From the NCBI GenBank assembly GCA_030267565.1, contig BRXU01000010.1, positions 3,158,501 through 3,222,500 of the forward strand: 64,000 nt of DNA. Direction: 5' to 3'. The notes below the pieces were generated by a model, which worked only from the letters and a program-made list of their open reading frames with translations, had not been told where the DNA came from and ran no database searches. Source of the stretch: Pleodorina starrii (taxonomy: Eukaryota > Chlorophyta > Chlorophyceae > Chlamydomonadales > Volvocaceae). Shown here piece after piece: positions 41,955 through 53,547 of the stretch; position 1 is the stretch's first letter, and every line of letters starts with the position of its first letter. The position numbers and the translations under genes were made by a program.

Positions 41955-44900
41955 CTATCCTTGTCCCTGGTGGTTGTTCCCTCCCACCAGTCCAAACAGC
42001 CCTAGCAGCTCGAACAGCCCCACCACCACCTCCACCACGATCAGCCAGATCACAATCCACTCCAGCCGTACGTTGTGGTAGTTGTTCTGGTGGTCTCGGA
42101 GCATGTCGAGCATCTCCTGGGCATGGGGGGGGGATCGGGGATGGTGCAGGGGTGTGTGCGGCGTGTGTGTATGTGCGGTGTGTGTGTGTGCGGTGTGTGT
42201 GTGGGGGGGGGGGAGTAAATAGAAACGATACCGCAGCAGGGGGACGTAGGGGGCCGAGAACCTCCCAAACCCCTTTTCCCCCAACCCCCAACCCCCCTCG
42301 CCCCCTCCTCCCTCCCATACACACATACACACACGCATCCACACATACACACACGCATCCACACATACACACACGCATCCACACATACACACGCATCCAC
42401 ACACACCCCCCCAAGGAGGCACCTGCAGCACCGCGAATCTCGAGTTGAGCAGCTCCACCCGGCTCTCCAGTTCCAGATACTCGGTCACCCGGGTGTACAG
42501 CGCCTAGGGGGAAGAGGGGAGAGGGAGGGAGAGGGGGAGAGGGGGAGGGAAGAGGGAGGGAGAGGGGGAGGGAGAGAGGGAGAAAAGGTGTGTGCATCTG
42601 TGCAATCGTCAGTGGCACATTGGTTGCAGCAACCAGGGGAGCGGGAGGGGAGAGGGGAGGGGGGGTAGGGAGGAGGCGTTACCCACGTATAGGCGGGAAG
42701 GGAGGCAAGAGGAAGGGGAGAGGAAGGGGAACAATGACAACGCGGAACGCTGCGAATGGACGGACAGGCGAGAGATGCTCCCTTGGGAGGGAGGTGTGCA
42801 AAGGGGTGGACAGCCGGGTGGGGGCGGAAGGTTGGTAGGGAGGAAGGAATGGTTTTGTGTTGGTTTTAGGGTTTTAGGCACTTTCTTGCGGTCTGGTCCG
42901 AAAGGGATTTTGCGAATAACACCATTAGATGCGTTCCAAGGGGCTCAGCGTTCTGTCTGTCGTACTGTGCGACTCTGTGAGGCTTACCTGGAAGGAGTCG
43001 GGGGCGTGCCAGAAGAACTCGGGGGTACCCAACACGGAGCCCTGCGTGTGTGTGTATGGGCGTGTACGGCAGGGGGGTTTGGATGGGTCAAGGCGCCGTC
43101 CGTAACACCCGTTGGCGTAACGCCCGTAACGCCCCCCCCCCAACAAGAGTGGGCGCACGCTGACTAACAGACTAAGCAGAGCCACACACACGCAGTACGG
43201 TGCTGTCGTACTGCTGTACGACATCAGTACATACCGTATCAATGTCGTACAAATGTACGTACCAGCAGGTTCACAGCGCTCTTCTGCAGGAAGACCTTGC
43301 CGATCAGTTTGGCGATGTCGTGGCCCGAGATCTCCACCTCACCGTGATTAGCAAGAGCCTGTGTGTGTGTGTATGTGTATGTGTGTGGCGTACGGCAGGC
43401 AGGCACTCGTGTATGACATTAATATAGCAAATACGAAAACAGCATGTCGGGCACGCGAGCATGGGGCGACATCGGTACGGCAGCGACAGGCGTGTAGCGG
43501 CGGCAGTGGCGGGCTGCGGTTCCCGCAGCGCCAAACACGCCGCCGTCGCGCGATCAGGTGTACGGCAGGGCGAGGGAAAGCAGGAAGGGCGACAAAAACC
43601 AAAGCGATGAAACAAAAGCTGCCCCACTCCAGGGAAGGGGGCCTTCGGCTCCTCGGCGCCCCAACCGCCCCAACCGCCCGGCCGCTAGAAGCAACGAACC
43701 AACCAACGACCCAACCAACCAACCAACCAACGGTCAGAAAGACCGAAGGAGGGTCATACGCCGTACGCCGCCGCCTGCGACGCGGCGTGTTATGACGAAT
43801 GGCGGCAGCGCCCGGGGGCGGCGGATCGCATGCGTGTCCGTACTACCATTTCCGTACTCCCGTACCGTGCAACGGCATTGCTCTAAACGCTCAACTGTCC
43901 TTAAGAGGGCAGCCTGAACGGCAGGCCGTACTGCACGTCGTACTTGCCGTACCTCAGGCAGGTTCTTGGTCTCCAGTACGATATCCGTTACCCGTTTTTC
44001 GTACACCGACAGTTTGGTTGACTGGGCCAGTGCGTAGCTGATGGCGAGCTTCATCTGAGGGTGTCGTTGGAATCCGGTGAAAGCGCGCGGGGAGAGGGGG
44101 GAGAAGGGGGGAGGGGGAGGTTTGCAGAGCATAATGGGAAAGAGGGGGGGTTGAAGAGTGTAATCTGTAATGCAAGAACGAAACCGGGAATCCTGCGGAC
44201 GTTGTAGCCCCCAAAGCGCGGCTGGACCCATCGCATGCCACTCGAGTGAAAAGCTGTCCTAGAAACCCGATAGTTACCAATTCTAAGGGAGGGGGGGGGA
44301 ACAAGAGGGACACGGGGGTAAAGGAAAAACTGTACGACCAGACGGAGTGCGGGCAAGTACCGGGGGCCACATCGTGTGGGCCCCGGAGGATCGGGTAACG
44401 TTGAAAAAGAGGCATTGGGCCCCCCTTGCCTCCCCTCCCCTCGCCCTTTCCTCAGGTGCCTCTCCCCTTCCCTTTCCCCTCCCTGCAGCTCGTGGTTCGT
44501 TCCCACTCCAGCACGGCCCATCCCCTCCCTCAACCCGCGCCCCCATCCCGCTCCCCCAGCCCCCAATCCCGCCGTCTCCGTCTCCGCTGCCGTATCTTCT
44601 TTTTGCCCCCCAATCCCACACCTCTCCCCCCCCTCCCCCTCCCTCCCCCTCTCCAACCCCCCCTCCCCCCTTTGCTGCTTGCCTTGTAGTCCTGTGCGTA
44701 TCTCCGGTGCAGAGTGACGGTGTCGTTCTGCACGTGCTGCTGCTTCTCGTGACTGTAGCAATACTGGAACTCATCCTGGGGGGGCCAGGGGGCAGCGGGG
44801 GGGGGCAGAGAGACAGGGGGGGGGGCAGAGAGAGAGGGGGAGGGCAGAGAGGGGTTATCCACGTATAGGCCAGACCCGTGAACGGTAAAGTAACAGAAGA

Positions 44901-47900
44901 AGGCAGAGAGGGGGGTTAGAGAGGCGATGCGGGGGGGGGAGGTGGCGGGGAGGTGGGGGGAGAGAGAGGTGTCGGTCGGGTGGGTGGGTGGGATACCGTT
45001 TGATTCTGTTCGCCCCTGCGGGCCAGTGGCCACCTCTCACTGGAGGATGTCTTTGGTCGCGTCCTGGTGGTGGTTGTGGTGGTTGTGGTGGTTAATTGGT
45101 TTCCGGTTGGTAATGAGGGAGAGGGGGGGGGCAGACAGTCCGGAGAGGTTGGGGCTTTGGGAGGGGGGGTGGCTTAGGGTTTAGGGTGAGTGGGTCCCCG
45201 CACCCACCCAGCCACGCAACCCCTCCCACCCCCCCACACACGCGCACACACACATGCATACGCATATCCGCAGATAAGCACTCAAACAACACGCACAGAT
45301 ACGCAGATATATACACACACACCTACACACCTACACACCTACACGCCTTCACACACCCGCTACACGCCCACACACATACCCACCCACCCGCCTACACGCC
45401 TACACGCACCCACATACACACACGTACCCACCCCCCCGCCACCCCGGCCACTCACCACCTCCGTCCACTGCTCCTCCAGCGGTTGCTCCATACACTGGGT
45501 GGCGATACCCCGTACGATAGTCATTTCCTGTGCCTTAGTCATACCTGCATGTGCGTTTTTTTGTCGTATCCCGACACGCAAGGCGGCGGGCGGGGTTGGG
45601 GGGGGGCCGGGGGGTTGGGGTAGGAGGGGCGGAGAGGCGGGGCGGGTAGGGGAGAGGAGTGGAGAGGGGCAGGGGAAGTACCAACCGCCCGTTTTTTTTC
45701 CGTTCCTCCAAATCAAATGACCAAATGCATGCCACGCTGTGCGTGTGTGTATATGTGTGTAATCGTATCCTGGGGCCGCTCCGACCCCGCATGCCCCCAC
45801 ATGCTCCGTTCGCTAACGCCGTCTCCGTCTCCGCTGCGGTATCATTTTTTTACCCCACATGGCCCCACGTACCGGTACCGGTAGCAAGCGCCCCAACCGG
45901 TGCAGCAACTCCCCTCCTAACGCTGTCTCCGTATCCGTCTCCGCTGCGGTATCTTGGTTTTATCCCCCTCACAGCCACTCACCCACCCCCGCCCAGCCAA
46001 GCCCAGCCAAGCCCAGTCTTCCGCATTCGCCTCCTCGGGCCAATGAGGCCAAGGAGGCCAGGGCCCCAAGTGACCGGTCATGACTACCGTACATTCGTAC
46101 TACATGTTTTTACGGCACCTAGAGGGGGGAGGGGGGGCTGGTACCCTGGCCGCTGCAACCACCTCCAACGACCGACCCACTGCATGCTTCCCCCCACCCC
46201 CCCACCCCCTTTGACGTCACTCATTCCACTTGCCCCCGCTACCCGCCTTAAGCACCCAGCCCAGCCCAGCCCAGCCCAGCCCACCCCTTGTCGGAACCCC
46301 CCCCCCTTCCTGCGCTTCGTGATCGCACTCACCCCAGCACGCCACCACCCCGTAGTCGAAGAAGAACACGTCGCCCCCCGGCTGGGTGTCCGCTCCCTTG
46401 ATGTACTCCACGTAAAACACATCGGGGAAGGAGCGGATCTGGGGGGGGGGGCGGTCCAGGGGGGGAGGGGGGTTGAGGAGTGTTAAGAGTGTCCACAAGG
46501 GGCGGGCGGGGGGGGGAAGAGCGTCAGGGGGGGAAAGAGGGGTTATCCACGGAGGGGAAGGGGGGGCGTGTGCATGTGCGTGTGTGTGTGGGGGGGGGGG
46601 GGTGGGGTGTGGGTTACGCGGGTCAGGGTAGTTGAGCCCCCACTAGGCTTCTGCTCCTTGTATATAGCAGGTATGGGTAACCCCCCTCATCCTCTCCCAC
46701 TCCCACCTCCCCTCACCCTGTCGCCTAGTTCCCTTGCCTTCACCCTCTTCCACCCTCGTCACCCCCCGGCGCCCCCCGTCCCGCCCCCCCCCACACACAC
46801 ACAACCCACTCACTCACACACTCGCGTTGTTACGTGTCACGCGGCTGCTGTATCTATACGTGGACTCAAACAACCCCCCTTACCCTCCCATGTGGTAGGT
46901 GGCACCCGGCGGCTGCGTGCGTGCCTGGTGAAACCCCTCCCCCTCCCCCTCCCCCTGCCCCTCGTCCCTACCCCAATCCCCAATGCCGCCTACATTCTTT
47001 CGTCTTGCGGTTCTTCCGTTGCAGCCTAGCCTAATCGTTGCACCCCCAACCCCCAACGCCCTCCCCCCCCAAAACCCTATCCAAATACTCGCGCGCAGTG
47101 GTGTTGGGCGAGTGTGTGACAACCCCCTCCTCCCAACCCCCCGCCTCCCTGCCCTGCCCTGCCCTGCCCTGCCCCCGCTTCGCTGCATGCTTGCACAGCT
47201 CCCTACCTCTCCCCCTGATCCACTCCGTCTCCTCTCCCTCGGGGCCCCACTCCTCGGCCCCCCCCCCTCCCCACCACCCAGCCCTCGTCCCGGGCCGTTT
47301 TCTTTCACCACCCCACCCAGCCCCCCTCTTGCCGCCACTCCGCCTTCCCCCCCACCCCCCACCCAGCCCCCCTCCTTTCTTCCTTTCTTTGCCTCCCTTC
47401 TTCGCCTCCCTTACTGTGTTTGGCGGGTAGGTGAGTTTGAGTAGCTCCTCGAGCTTCTTGCGGTCGAAGCTCTCAGCCACGCAGTAGAAGCTGGGGGGCA
47501 GAGGGACAGCAGCAGCAGAAGCAGCAGCGGCAGCGGCAATAGGGATGCGAGAGTTACAATGAGGGACCACTAGGGTCCTGCGCTGGCGCATTCTGAGTCA
47601 ACTCAGAACCTCACAGCAATAGCAAGGGAAACAGAAGCGCCGCGTCGGAGGCGTGTGGTGGGTGCCGTGTTTCATTGGTTTTTGGACGAGAGCGGTTGTT
47701 GTTGCTGGTTGTGGCGGTGGTGGTGGTAGTGGTGGTGGTGGTGGTGGTGGTGGTGGGAGTTTTTCAGGGGGCTCCAGAGTCCAGACCCGTGGGCCGTGCG
47801 AGGCGTGAGCCGTGCAGGGAGCGAGGGAGAGCGGCCGTTTACATGCAAATCGCGGGCGTTGCAAAGTGATGAAGGCGGGACCGCAGCGGTCACGGGCGTT

Positions 47901-48388
47901 GCGAGGGTTCACGTTATGCGGACTCACGTTATGCGGCCACGCCAATTCTCCTCGTACAGAAGGGGGCGGGGGTGGTCGTCTCGGGGGAGGTCCTCGAAGA
48001 TACCGGGGGGCGGCAGCGCCGCGGCGAGAGACATGGAGTCATCGACAGGCGACTGCGCCGGCAAGGCCGCGTCCGCCAGCGGCGCGGGCAGCAGAGCCAC
48101 CGTTTCGTCCTCCTCCTCAGGAAGCGCGACGAATTTGTCGCGCTGCCTGCCCGGCGGGCCGATGGGATGCCCAATCGCGACAGGTCCCGTCACGCGTTGA
48201 CGCGTGCCGGAAGGGAATCGCCGGTCCCGCACCGGCGAAGTCGGAGCCATGCGGCGGCCCAGGCTCTGACCGGTGAACTGCTGCGGGGGGGCGCTCTGCT
48301 GGCGAGCGCCCTGCAAGGGCGCCAGGAGCGGCCCACCGTACTGGCCATACGGATCCCGCTTCCTGCCATGGCCTGTATATGAAGACAT
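41955..48388 (-). CDS. RMD1/RMND1-family (DUF155) membrane protein
   Basis: Ten exons: 48388-47928, 47490-47415, 46438-46333, 45544-45456, 44775-44683, 44054-43953, 43358-43263, 43041-42988, 42503-42423 and 42116-41955. They give 439 residues in phase. The first 150 residues are Pro/Arg-rich and probably disordered. The DUF155 domain then shows RITFYCVAESFDRKKLEELL, GGDVFFFDYGVVACWGMT, IKNDT-like HVQNDTVTLHRRY, MKLAISYALAQSTKLSVYE and GTPEFFWHAPDSF. It ends in LRDHQNNYHNVRLEWIVIWL with a C-terminal membrane segment at about residues 406-431. Human RMND1 supports mitochondrial translation; yeast Rmd1 is a less understood relative, and which one this matches functionally is open. Intron 5 has a GC donor (AAG|GCAAGC at 44682). 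Introns hold family A, C and D elements. Confidence 0.92.
42677..42695 (-). repeat. intronic element, family A copy (RMD1-like intron 8)
   Basis: Sense-strand CGCCTATACGTGGGTAACGC, 173 bases before the 3' splice site at 42504. This is the longest spacing among the copies. Confidence 0.75.
44150..44210 (+). repeat. dispersed element, family D copy 2
   Basis: GTTGAAGAGTGT, a short insert with TGTAA, GCAAGAACGAAACCGGGAAT and CCTGCGGACGTTGTAGCCCC. It lies antisense in intron 5 of the RMD1-like gene and nearly matches 29137-29189. Confidence 0.85.
44565..44608 (+). repeat. dispersed element, family C copy 4
   Basis: CCCGCCGTCTCCGTCTCCG, then CTGCCGTATCTTCTTTTTGC. Antisense in intron 5 of the RMD1-like gene. 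Confidence 0.75.
44851..44885 (-). repeat. intronic element, family A copy (RMD1-like intron 4)
   Basis: Sense-strand CGTTCACGGGTCTGGCC, then TATACGTGGATAACCCC, 75 bases before the 3' splice site at 44776. It is one of the most complete copies. Confidence 0.85.
45804..45857 (+). repeat. dispersed element, family C copy 5
   Basis: CTCCGTTCGCTAACGCCGTC, then TCCGTCTCCGCTGCGGTATC, then a T-run and ACCCC. It is the closest match to the copy at 18595. Antisense in intron 3 of the RMD1-like gene. Confidence 0.85.
45914..45968 (+). repeat. dispersed element, family C copy 6
   Basis: CCTAACGCTGTCTCCGTATC, then CGTCTCCGCTGCGGTATC and TTGGTTTTATCCCC. It lies 56 bases after copy 5 in the same intron. 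Confidence 0.85.
46541..46556 (-). repeat. intronic element, family A partial copy (RMD1-like intron 2)
   Basis: Sense-strand CCGTGGATAACC only, 102 bases before the 3' splice site at 46439. The GGCCTAT part has been lost or replaced. Confidence 0.5.
47711..47758. repeat. GGT microsatellite in RMD1-like intron 1
   Basis: About fifteen GGT-type units with two interruptions. On the sense strand it is an ACC run. No coding role. Confidence 0.85.
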
Positions 48389-49870
48389 TGTTCTACATGT
48401 ATAGGTGCTCCTAAAGCGCGGTTAGCTTGTTAATGCTCAATTGGGGGTTGACGAAAGAAAGCCCGCAGCGACAGCCGCTATGCATTCGTTGGGTATGCTG
48501 GTACCAGGAATTTCTTATTCAGTTAAGCAAGTCCAACTGTCTGGATGATGGGAAACAGTTGCACATAATTCGTCTCGACAGTCGTGGTTTCGTACTTTTT
48601 CTGGTACTTCGCGTGCCCTTGGAATGTGTTTTCTCTGGGGTGAACGCTTTCGGCACCTCTTCAGAACTGGTTATGCCACTTGAACGACCTGTTCCTCCGG
48701 AAAACGTGCGACCCACCCATCTGGTTGGTTCCGACATCGCTGGCACTTATCTGCCGCTGCCAACAACTACGAAGCCTCATTCTTCTTTATCAAGTTTCGT
48801 GGGTAATGGGTGGAAGGACTTTGAATTGCGCTGGGACTCACGAAACTTCTGGGGATTTCGAAATGAAGGCGTCTTAGGGACGGCCTGTAAGGTTGCTCCT
48901 CCGGAGCGGCTCGCGCTTTTACATGACAGGAAACATTCATTTTGCAAGCCGCATGCCGCCTGATGACGAAGCCGCCCCCTCTTCACGTCGCTAAAGTCCT
49001 GGGTGCCCTTGGCTCCTTGGCCCGCAACCCTGCTCACGGGCTGTCATGGGCACCGGCCTATACCTGCGACACACGTCTTCCCCTTTCCCACCTCCTCCGG
49101 CCCCGCTCATTCCTGCTCATTAGCTGACACCGAACAGCAGCCCCATCGGCCGCGACGGGCGATGGCAGTCTTGAATTAGTTACCGCAATCCTGCCGTAAA
49201 CCTGTGCTACCATGGGAGACCTCCCCTGTGTGCTACGACATCCTGGTCCTCCTGGTCCCACCTTGCCGGACAGATGGTGCCGTACGGGACGAGGCTCTAC
49301 GGCCACTGCCGTTACCAGCCACAGGATAACGTCTTGTCGCCTTTGCCTCCGCCGCCATCAGCCCCCGGCAGGCAAATCATGCACAGCAGCGGCATTCCTC
49401 ATCTTTTGGAAGCCCTGCCCTATACCTCTGGACTCGGGCGGGCGGAAGGCCGCGCATCTAGTGTTCAGGGACTGGCGGAGAGCGATGCGGCGGCTGCGAA
49501 ATCAGGGATTTCTGAGTGTGCGCCGCCGTTTTTTGCGCCGAGCAAGGTGCACCTTGCTCGGCGCACCTCGGCACAGCACGCATGTCAGGGCTCCACAGCA
49601 GTGCACCTGGAGCCTTAGGCTGTGGCCTCGGGTATACCCAAGTCCACGCTCTGTTGGCATGCTGGCGTTATGAACCGGCTCTTGTTAAGTGCGCACGCAG
49701 TGCTTTGTTGCGCTCCCTGTCCCCACTCTTTGGATAAGTACGGCAGATAATAAGACAGTTGGTGCGTTCGGTTGGTGCGTTCGTTATGAAGCAATTATTT
49801 CATCGCTGGAGGTAACGTCCACTACGCATAGCATTTTGCAGAATTGGAAGGACATTGCACGGCTCGCAAT
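48389..49870. other. divergent region between the RMD1-like gene and Era
   Basis: About 1.5 kb shared by two promoters. It contains a perfect 32-bp palindrome at 49534-49565, and near 49053 a weak family A-like word (CCGGCCTATACCTG) not linked to any splice site I can see. No gene recognised. Confidence 0.5.
49534..49565. repeat. perfect 32-bp palindrome upstream of Era
   Basis: TGCGCCGAGCAAGGTG at 49534-49549 is followed directly by its exact reverse complement, with no spacer. It lies 306 bases before the Era start codon. Confidence 0.95.
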
Positions 49871-52800
49871 ATGCACACCTCTCTGGAACTGTTTCGCGGC
49901 GGCTCGCTGAGGCCACCGCTTGCAGCCTCACGACCCTCGCGATGCCCAGCCCAGCTGCTTTTTGAGCGTTCGATACTGAGCGCGAGATGCGCGTCGGAAG
50001 TGGCGGAACCTCAGCCCGAGGCTTCCGCAAGCAATTCAGCAATTGACAGCGGGGAGCTCCGGCCACGGCGGCGCCTGGTCCGACCACGCACCGATGCAAA
50101 GAAGGAGCAAACGCCAGTCAAAACACCGGCGAGCAGCGCCGCGGAGGCGGGTCAGGCTGAGGCAGCGCTGAAGCCCCGGAATCGTCGGCCCGCAGCTACT
50201 TCGGTTGACAGAGAGGAGCTGACACAGGAGGAGAGGGAGGCACGGGGACCCACCATTCTCGACGAGTCGAGCCCTTTTTACCAGCCCGCGCTGACGGACG
50301 AGGACCTGGAGCAGGACCCGCCGGGCCATCGTTCCGGCTATGTTGCCGTCATCGGCAAGCCCAACGCCGGCAAGTCAACGCTCATCAACGCGCTCGTCGG
50401 GCAGAAGCTCTCCATCGTCACCTACAAGCCGCAAACCACGCGGCACCGCATCATGGGCATCTCCTCGGACCGACATTACCAAATGATCCTCTTTGATACG
50501 CCCGGCGTCATCGAACGCAAGCGCACCAAGCTGGAGGAGCGCATGATGGCCGCAGTCGTTCACTCCATAAAAGACTCCGAAGCGATCATCGCGGTGGTTG
50601 ACTCGGCCGACAAGCCCATGGAGGCGCTGGCCATGTTCCAGCCGGGCGACAACTGGACCGGCCCGCCCATGGCGGTTCTGCTCAATAAGGCGGACCTCCT
50701 CAGTGAGGAGCAGATTGCGGAGCTCAAAACCTGGTACTTGGAGAACTGCAAGGCGGAGCAGGTGCGGGGTTGGGGCGGGGTTGGTGAGGGGGGTTGGGGC
50801 GGGGGCAGGGGGCGGGGGACGGGGCTGGAGGAGCGGGGACGGGGCTGGAGGAGCGGGGGCGGGGGCGGGGGGCGGGGGGCGGTGGGGGGCTGCGGGGTGG
50901 GCTGGATTGGGGGTTGGGGTGGGGCTCCGGGTGGATGCGGGGCCGGGGTTTGACACTCCGCCTGTTTGAGTATGTGTATGTGTGCGCTTGCCTCCTGTGT
51001 ATGTGTGTGTGTGCTTGCAGGTGTTTGTCGGGTCGGCTGAGCGGCGGGACGGTCTGGAGGCGCTGCGGGAGTGGGCGGTGTCGCGGCTGCCCGAGGGGCC
51101 CACACTGTACTCCAAGGTACGGCAAGACGGTGCGGGCCGCGGGCCGCGGGCGCTCTGGCTGACTGGCTGGCTGACTGACTGGCTGACTGGCTGGCAGAGT
51201 ACCGACCCGTGGGTCTCTGTTGGGCTGCCGTCCGTTCATTGCGTGCGTGCGCGGACGGGTACCTGGGGCTTGGGTACTCGAGGACCATCCCGCCGGCTGC
51301 CTGGGCAGCGCTCCGGATGGAGTGGCGGCTGGGATCTGGGGTGGGGGGTGAAGGGTGGGTCTGGGGTGGGAGTGTGGGTGTGCCCCTCTCCCCCTCCCGC
51401 CTGCCCCCGCGCACGTCTCTGTCCGGGTCCGTGTCTGCGCCCACACGTGTCGCCCACACGTCCCCTCTCTCTCCCTCCGGCTCCTCCGGCCGAGGCGGCT
51501 TGCTCAACAACGTCCGCAGTGATTCATTTTTATATAAAGGAGCATATCACTCCCTGCCCCCCCCCCTGCGCTTCGCCCCTTCCCCCGCCCCGCCCCTCAG
51601 AAAATCGTGTCGGAGCAGCCGGAGCGCTTCTTCGTGGCGGAGTGCATTCGGGAGCAGGTCAGGGGACCTGGGGGGCGGGGGGGGGGGTAAATAAACAGGG
51701 GCGGGGATGGCTGGGAGTTGGGCTGGGGAAGGGTCGGAGGTGGGCCGGGGGAGGGGCCGGGGCCCTGGGGTGTGGGCGGAGAGGTCGGGGGAGGGGCCGG
51801 GCATGGGGGGCGGGGCCGGAGAGTGGTTGGTGGGGCTAGGAGAAGGTGGGGGGGGGGCAGAGCCCAGCCACCGAGCCTGGGGACCAAAAAGGGCCGGACG
51901 CGGGCCGCGGGTCAGAGACCGGGGGGCCCGGGGGCCGAGTCGTCCCATCTGGCAATCCACCTGGGCTGAGTTGGGAGCCCCGGAGGGGGGAAGGAGGAAA
52001 GGGAGCCCCGGGGGGGGGGGATAATAAGAACGGCCGGGGGGGATGAAAGGGAGCCCCGGAAGGGTTGCAGGGTATTTGTGGGAAGCCGGCCGACGCCGTC
52101 ACCCTCTCTCGACCACATCACCCGGCCACCCGGGTTCCCGACTTCATGGTTGGCCTGACGCCCTCCCCGGTCCCCGCCCTCCCTTTCCCTTTCGCTCCCC
52201 ACCCGCCGTGTGCATGTGTGTCTGTGTGTGTGGTCGCCACCCCCAACCCCTCGCCGGTCCTTCCTTCCCCGGGAGACTCGCAGGTGTTCCTGCACTGCCA
52301 GCAGGAGGTGCCGTACTGCTCGCAGGTACGGCGGATGTACGGCAGACACGGACCCGCGACGGCGCAAAACTTGTTGTGGCGTCTTATGTGCGTGTGTGTG
52401 TGCGTGTCTGTGTGCGTGCCTGTGTGTGTGTGTGTGTGCGGTGTGTGTGTTCACAGCTCCGGGACCTTTCCGGCGGGCCGTGCATTGGGCCCGGCAGGCA
52501 TTGCAGCCTGCCCTATCGCGCTCCCGCTCGCCCGCCCGGTCCCCTGTTGACACCCCCCAAGCTCGCCGAGACCAGTCCCCCTCCCCCCACCGCAATCCCC
52601 CCTCCCTCAGGTTCTCATCCGGGAGTTCACTGAGCGACGTGGCCGCGGCAAGGACTACATCTCCGCCGAGATAGTGGTGGAGAAGGAGAGTCAGAAGGGC
52701 ATCCTGATCGGGGCGGGGGGCGCCATGCTGCGGCGCATCGGCGGGGAGGCGCGGCGGGAGATCGAGGCCTTCCTGGAGCGACAGGTGTACCTGGAGCTGT

Positions 52801-53547
52801 CGGTGCAGGTGGGGGGGGAGGGGGAGGAGAGGGGGAGAGGGAAGAGGGGGGAGAGGGGGAGGGGAAGGGGGGGAAGGGGAAAGCTGGCAGGGGAAGCAGG
52901 GAAAAGTCTACGTAGCGATGTCCAGTGTGGCGGCGGGAGAGGGGGGACGGGTTCTAAAGGGGGAGGGGAGAGGAGGGGGGGTTGGAGCAAGGCAGGCTGG
53001 AGAGTGGGGAAATGGGGACGTGGCGGGGTACAACAGGACGGGGTCCGCGTCCGGGGGCGGGGGCGGGGGAAATGGGAGAGAGAGAGAAACGAGAGCCGCA
53101 GAGACAGAAGAACGGAGGCAGACTCTGGCAATGTTGAACCCAGCGAGACCACCGGTACTCACCATACCTGTAACCCTGCGTGTGCGTGTGTGTGCGTGTT
53201 TTCGTGTGCGTCCCTTAGAGCTTGGCGGCACAGTCGGGGCCAGGCCTCAGCGCTTGGGGAGTGATCAGAGGCTCGGGAGTGATCAGGTCTGATGTCCGGT
53301 TTCTCGGCAACTGTTTCGGTTGTTACCGTTGGATCGGGCACCTCCACGCCGCTTCCGGCGCCAACTCAAATCGCAATCGTTGTTTTCGCCCGCCCGCCCG
53401 CCCACTCGCCCGCCCGCCCTTCCCCATCTGCAAAAACCTTGGCATGGTCGTACGGCGGGTACGGCACGTACACAGGTGGACAAGGACTGGCGCGACGACA
53501 AGGAGGCGCTCAACAAGTACGGCTACTTCAACCCCATGATGATCTGA
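49871..53547 (+). CDS. ERA: GTPase Era, organelle-targeted
   Basis: Six exons: 49871-50761, 51021-51116, 51601-51657, 52284-52325, 52611-52808 and 53476-53547. They give 451 residues in phase. About 155 residues precede the GTPase domain, starting MHTSLELFRGGSLRPPLAAS, rich in Arg/Ser/Ala as in a chloroplast or mitochondrial targeting sequence. GTPase motifs are GKPNAGKST at 162-170, DTPG at 209-212 and NKAD at 272-275. A C-terminal KH domain follows (KGILIGAGGAMLRRIGGEAR, about 375-410). Era binds the 3' end of small-subunit rRNA and helps assemble the small ribosomal subunit; here that would be in the plastid or the mitochondrion, which the sequence does not settle. Intron 2 carries a composite family B/D element, and introns 1 and 5 are extreme G-tracts. 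Confidence 0.95.
51504..51560 (+). repeat. composite intronic element, family B copy 4 joined to a family D word
   Basis: ACAACGTCCGCAGTGATTC (family D-like, antisense to that family's two other copies) runs straight into ATTTTTATATAAAGGAGC and CATATCACTCCCTGCCCC (family B). Sense in Era intron 2; about 42 bases separate it from the 3' splice site at 51600. Confidence 0.75.

Noticed and set aside
46853..46868. TATCTATACGTGGACTC in the RMD1-like intron 2
   Set aside because: Weak match, antisense and lacking the GGCC start and GATAAC end. Reported only as a possible exception to the orientation rule.
49051..49070. Family A-like word upstream of Era
   Set aside because: The second half (TACCTGCGAC) departs from the consensus, and no splice site or transcript is known there, so it was not counted as a copy.
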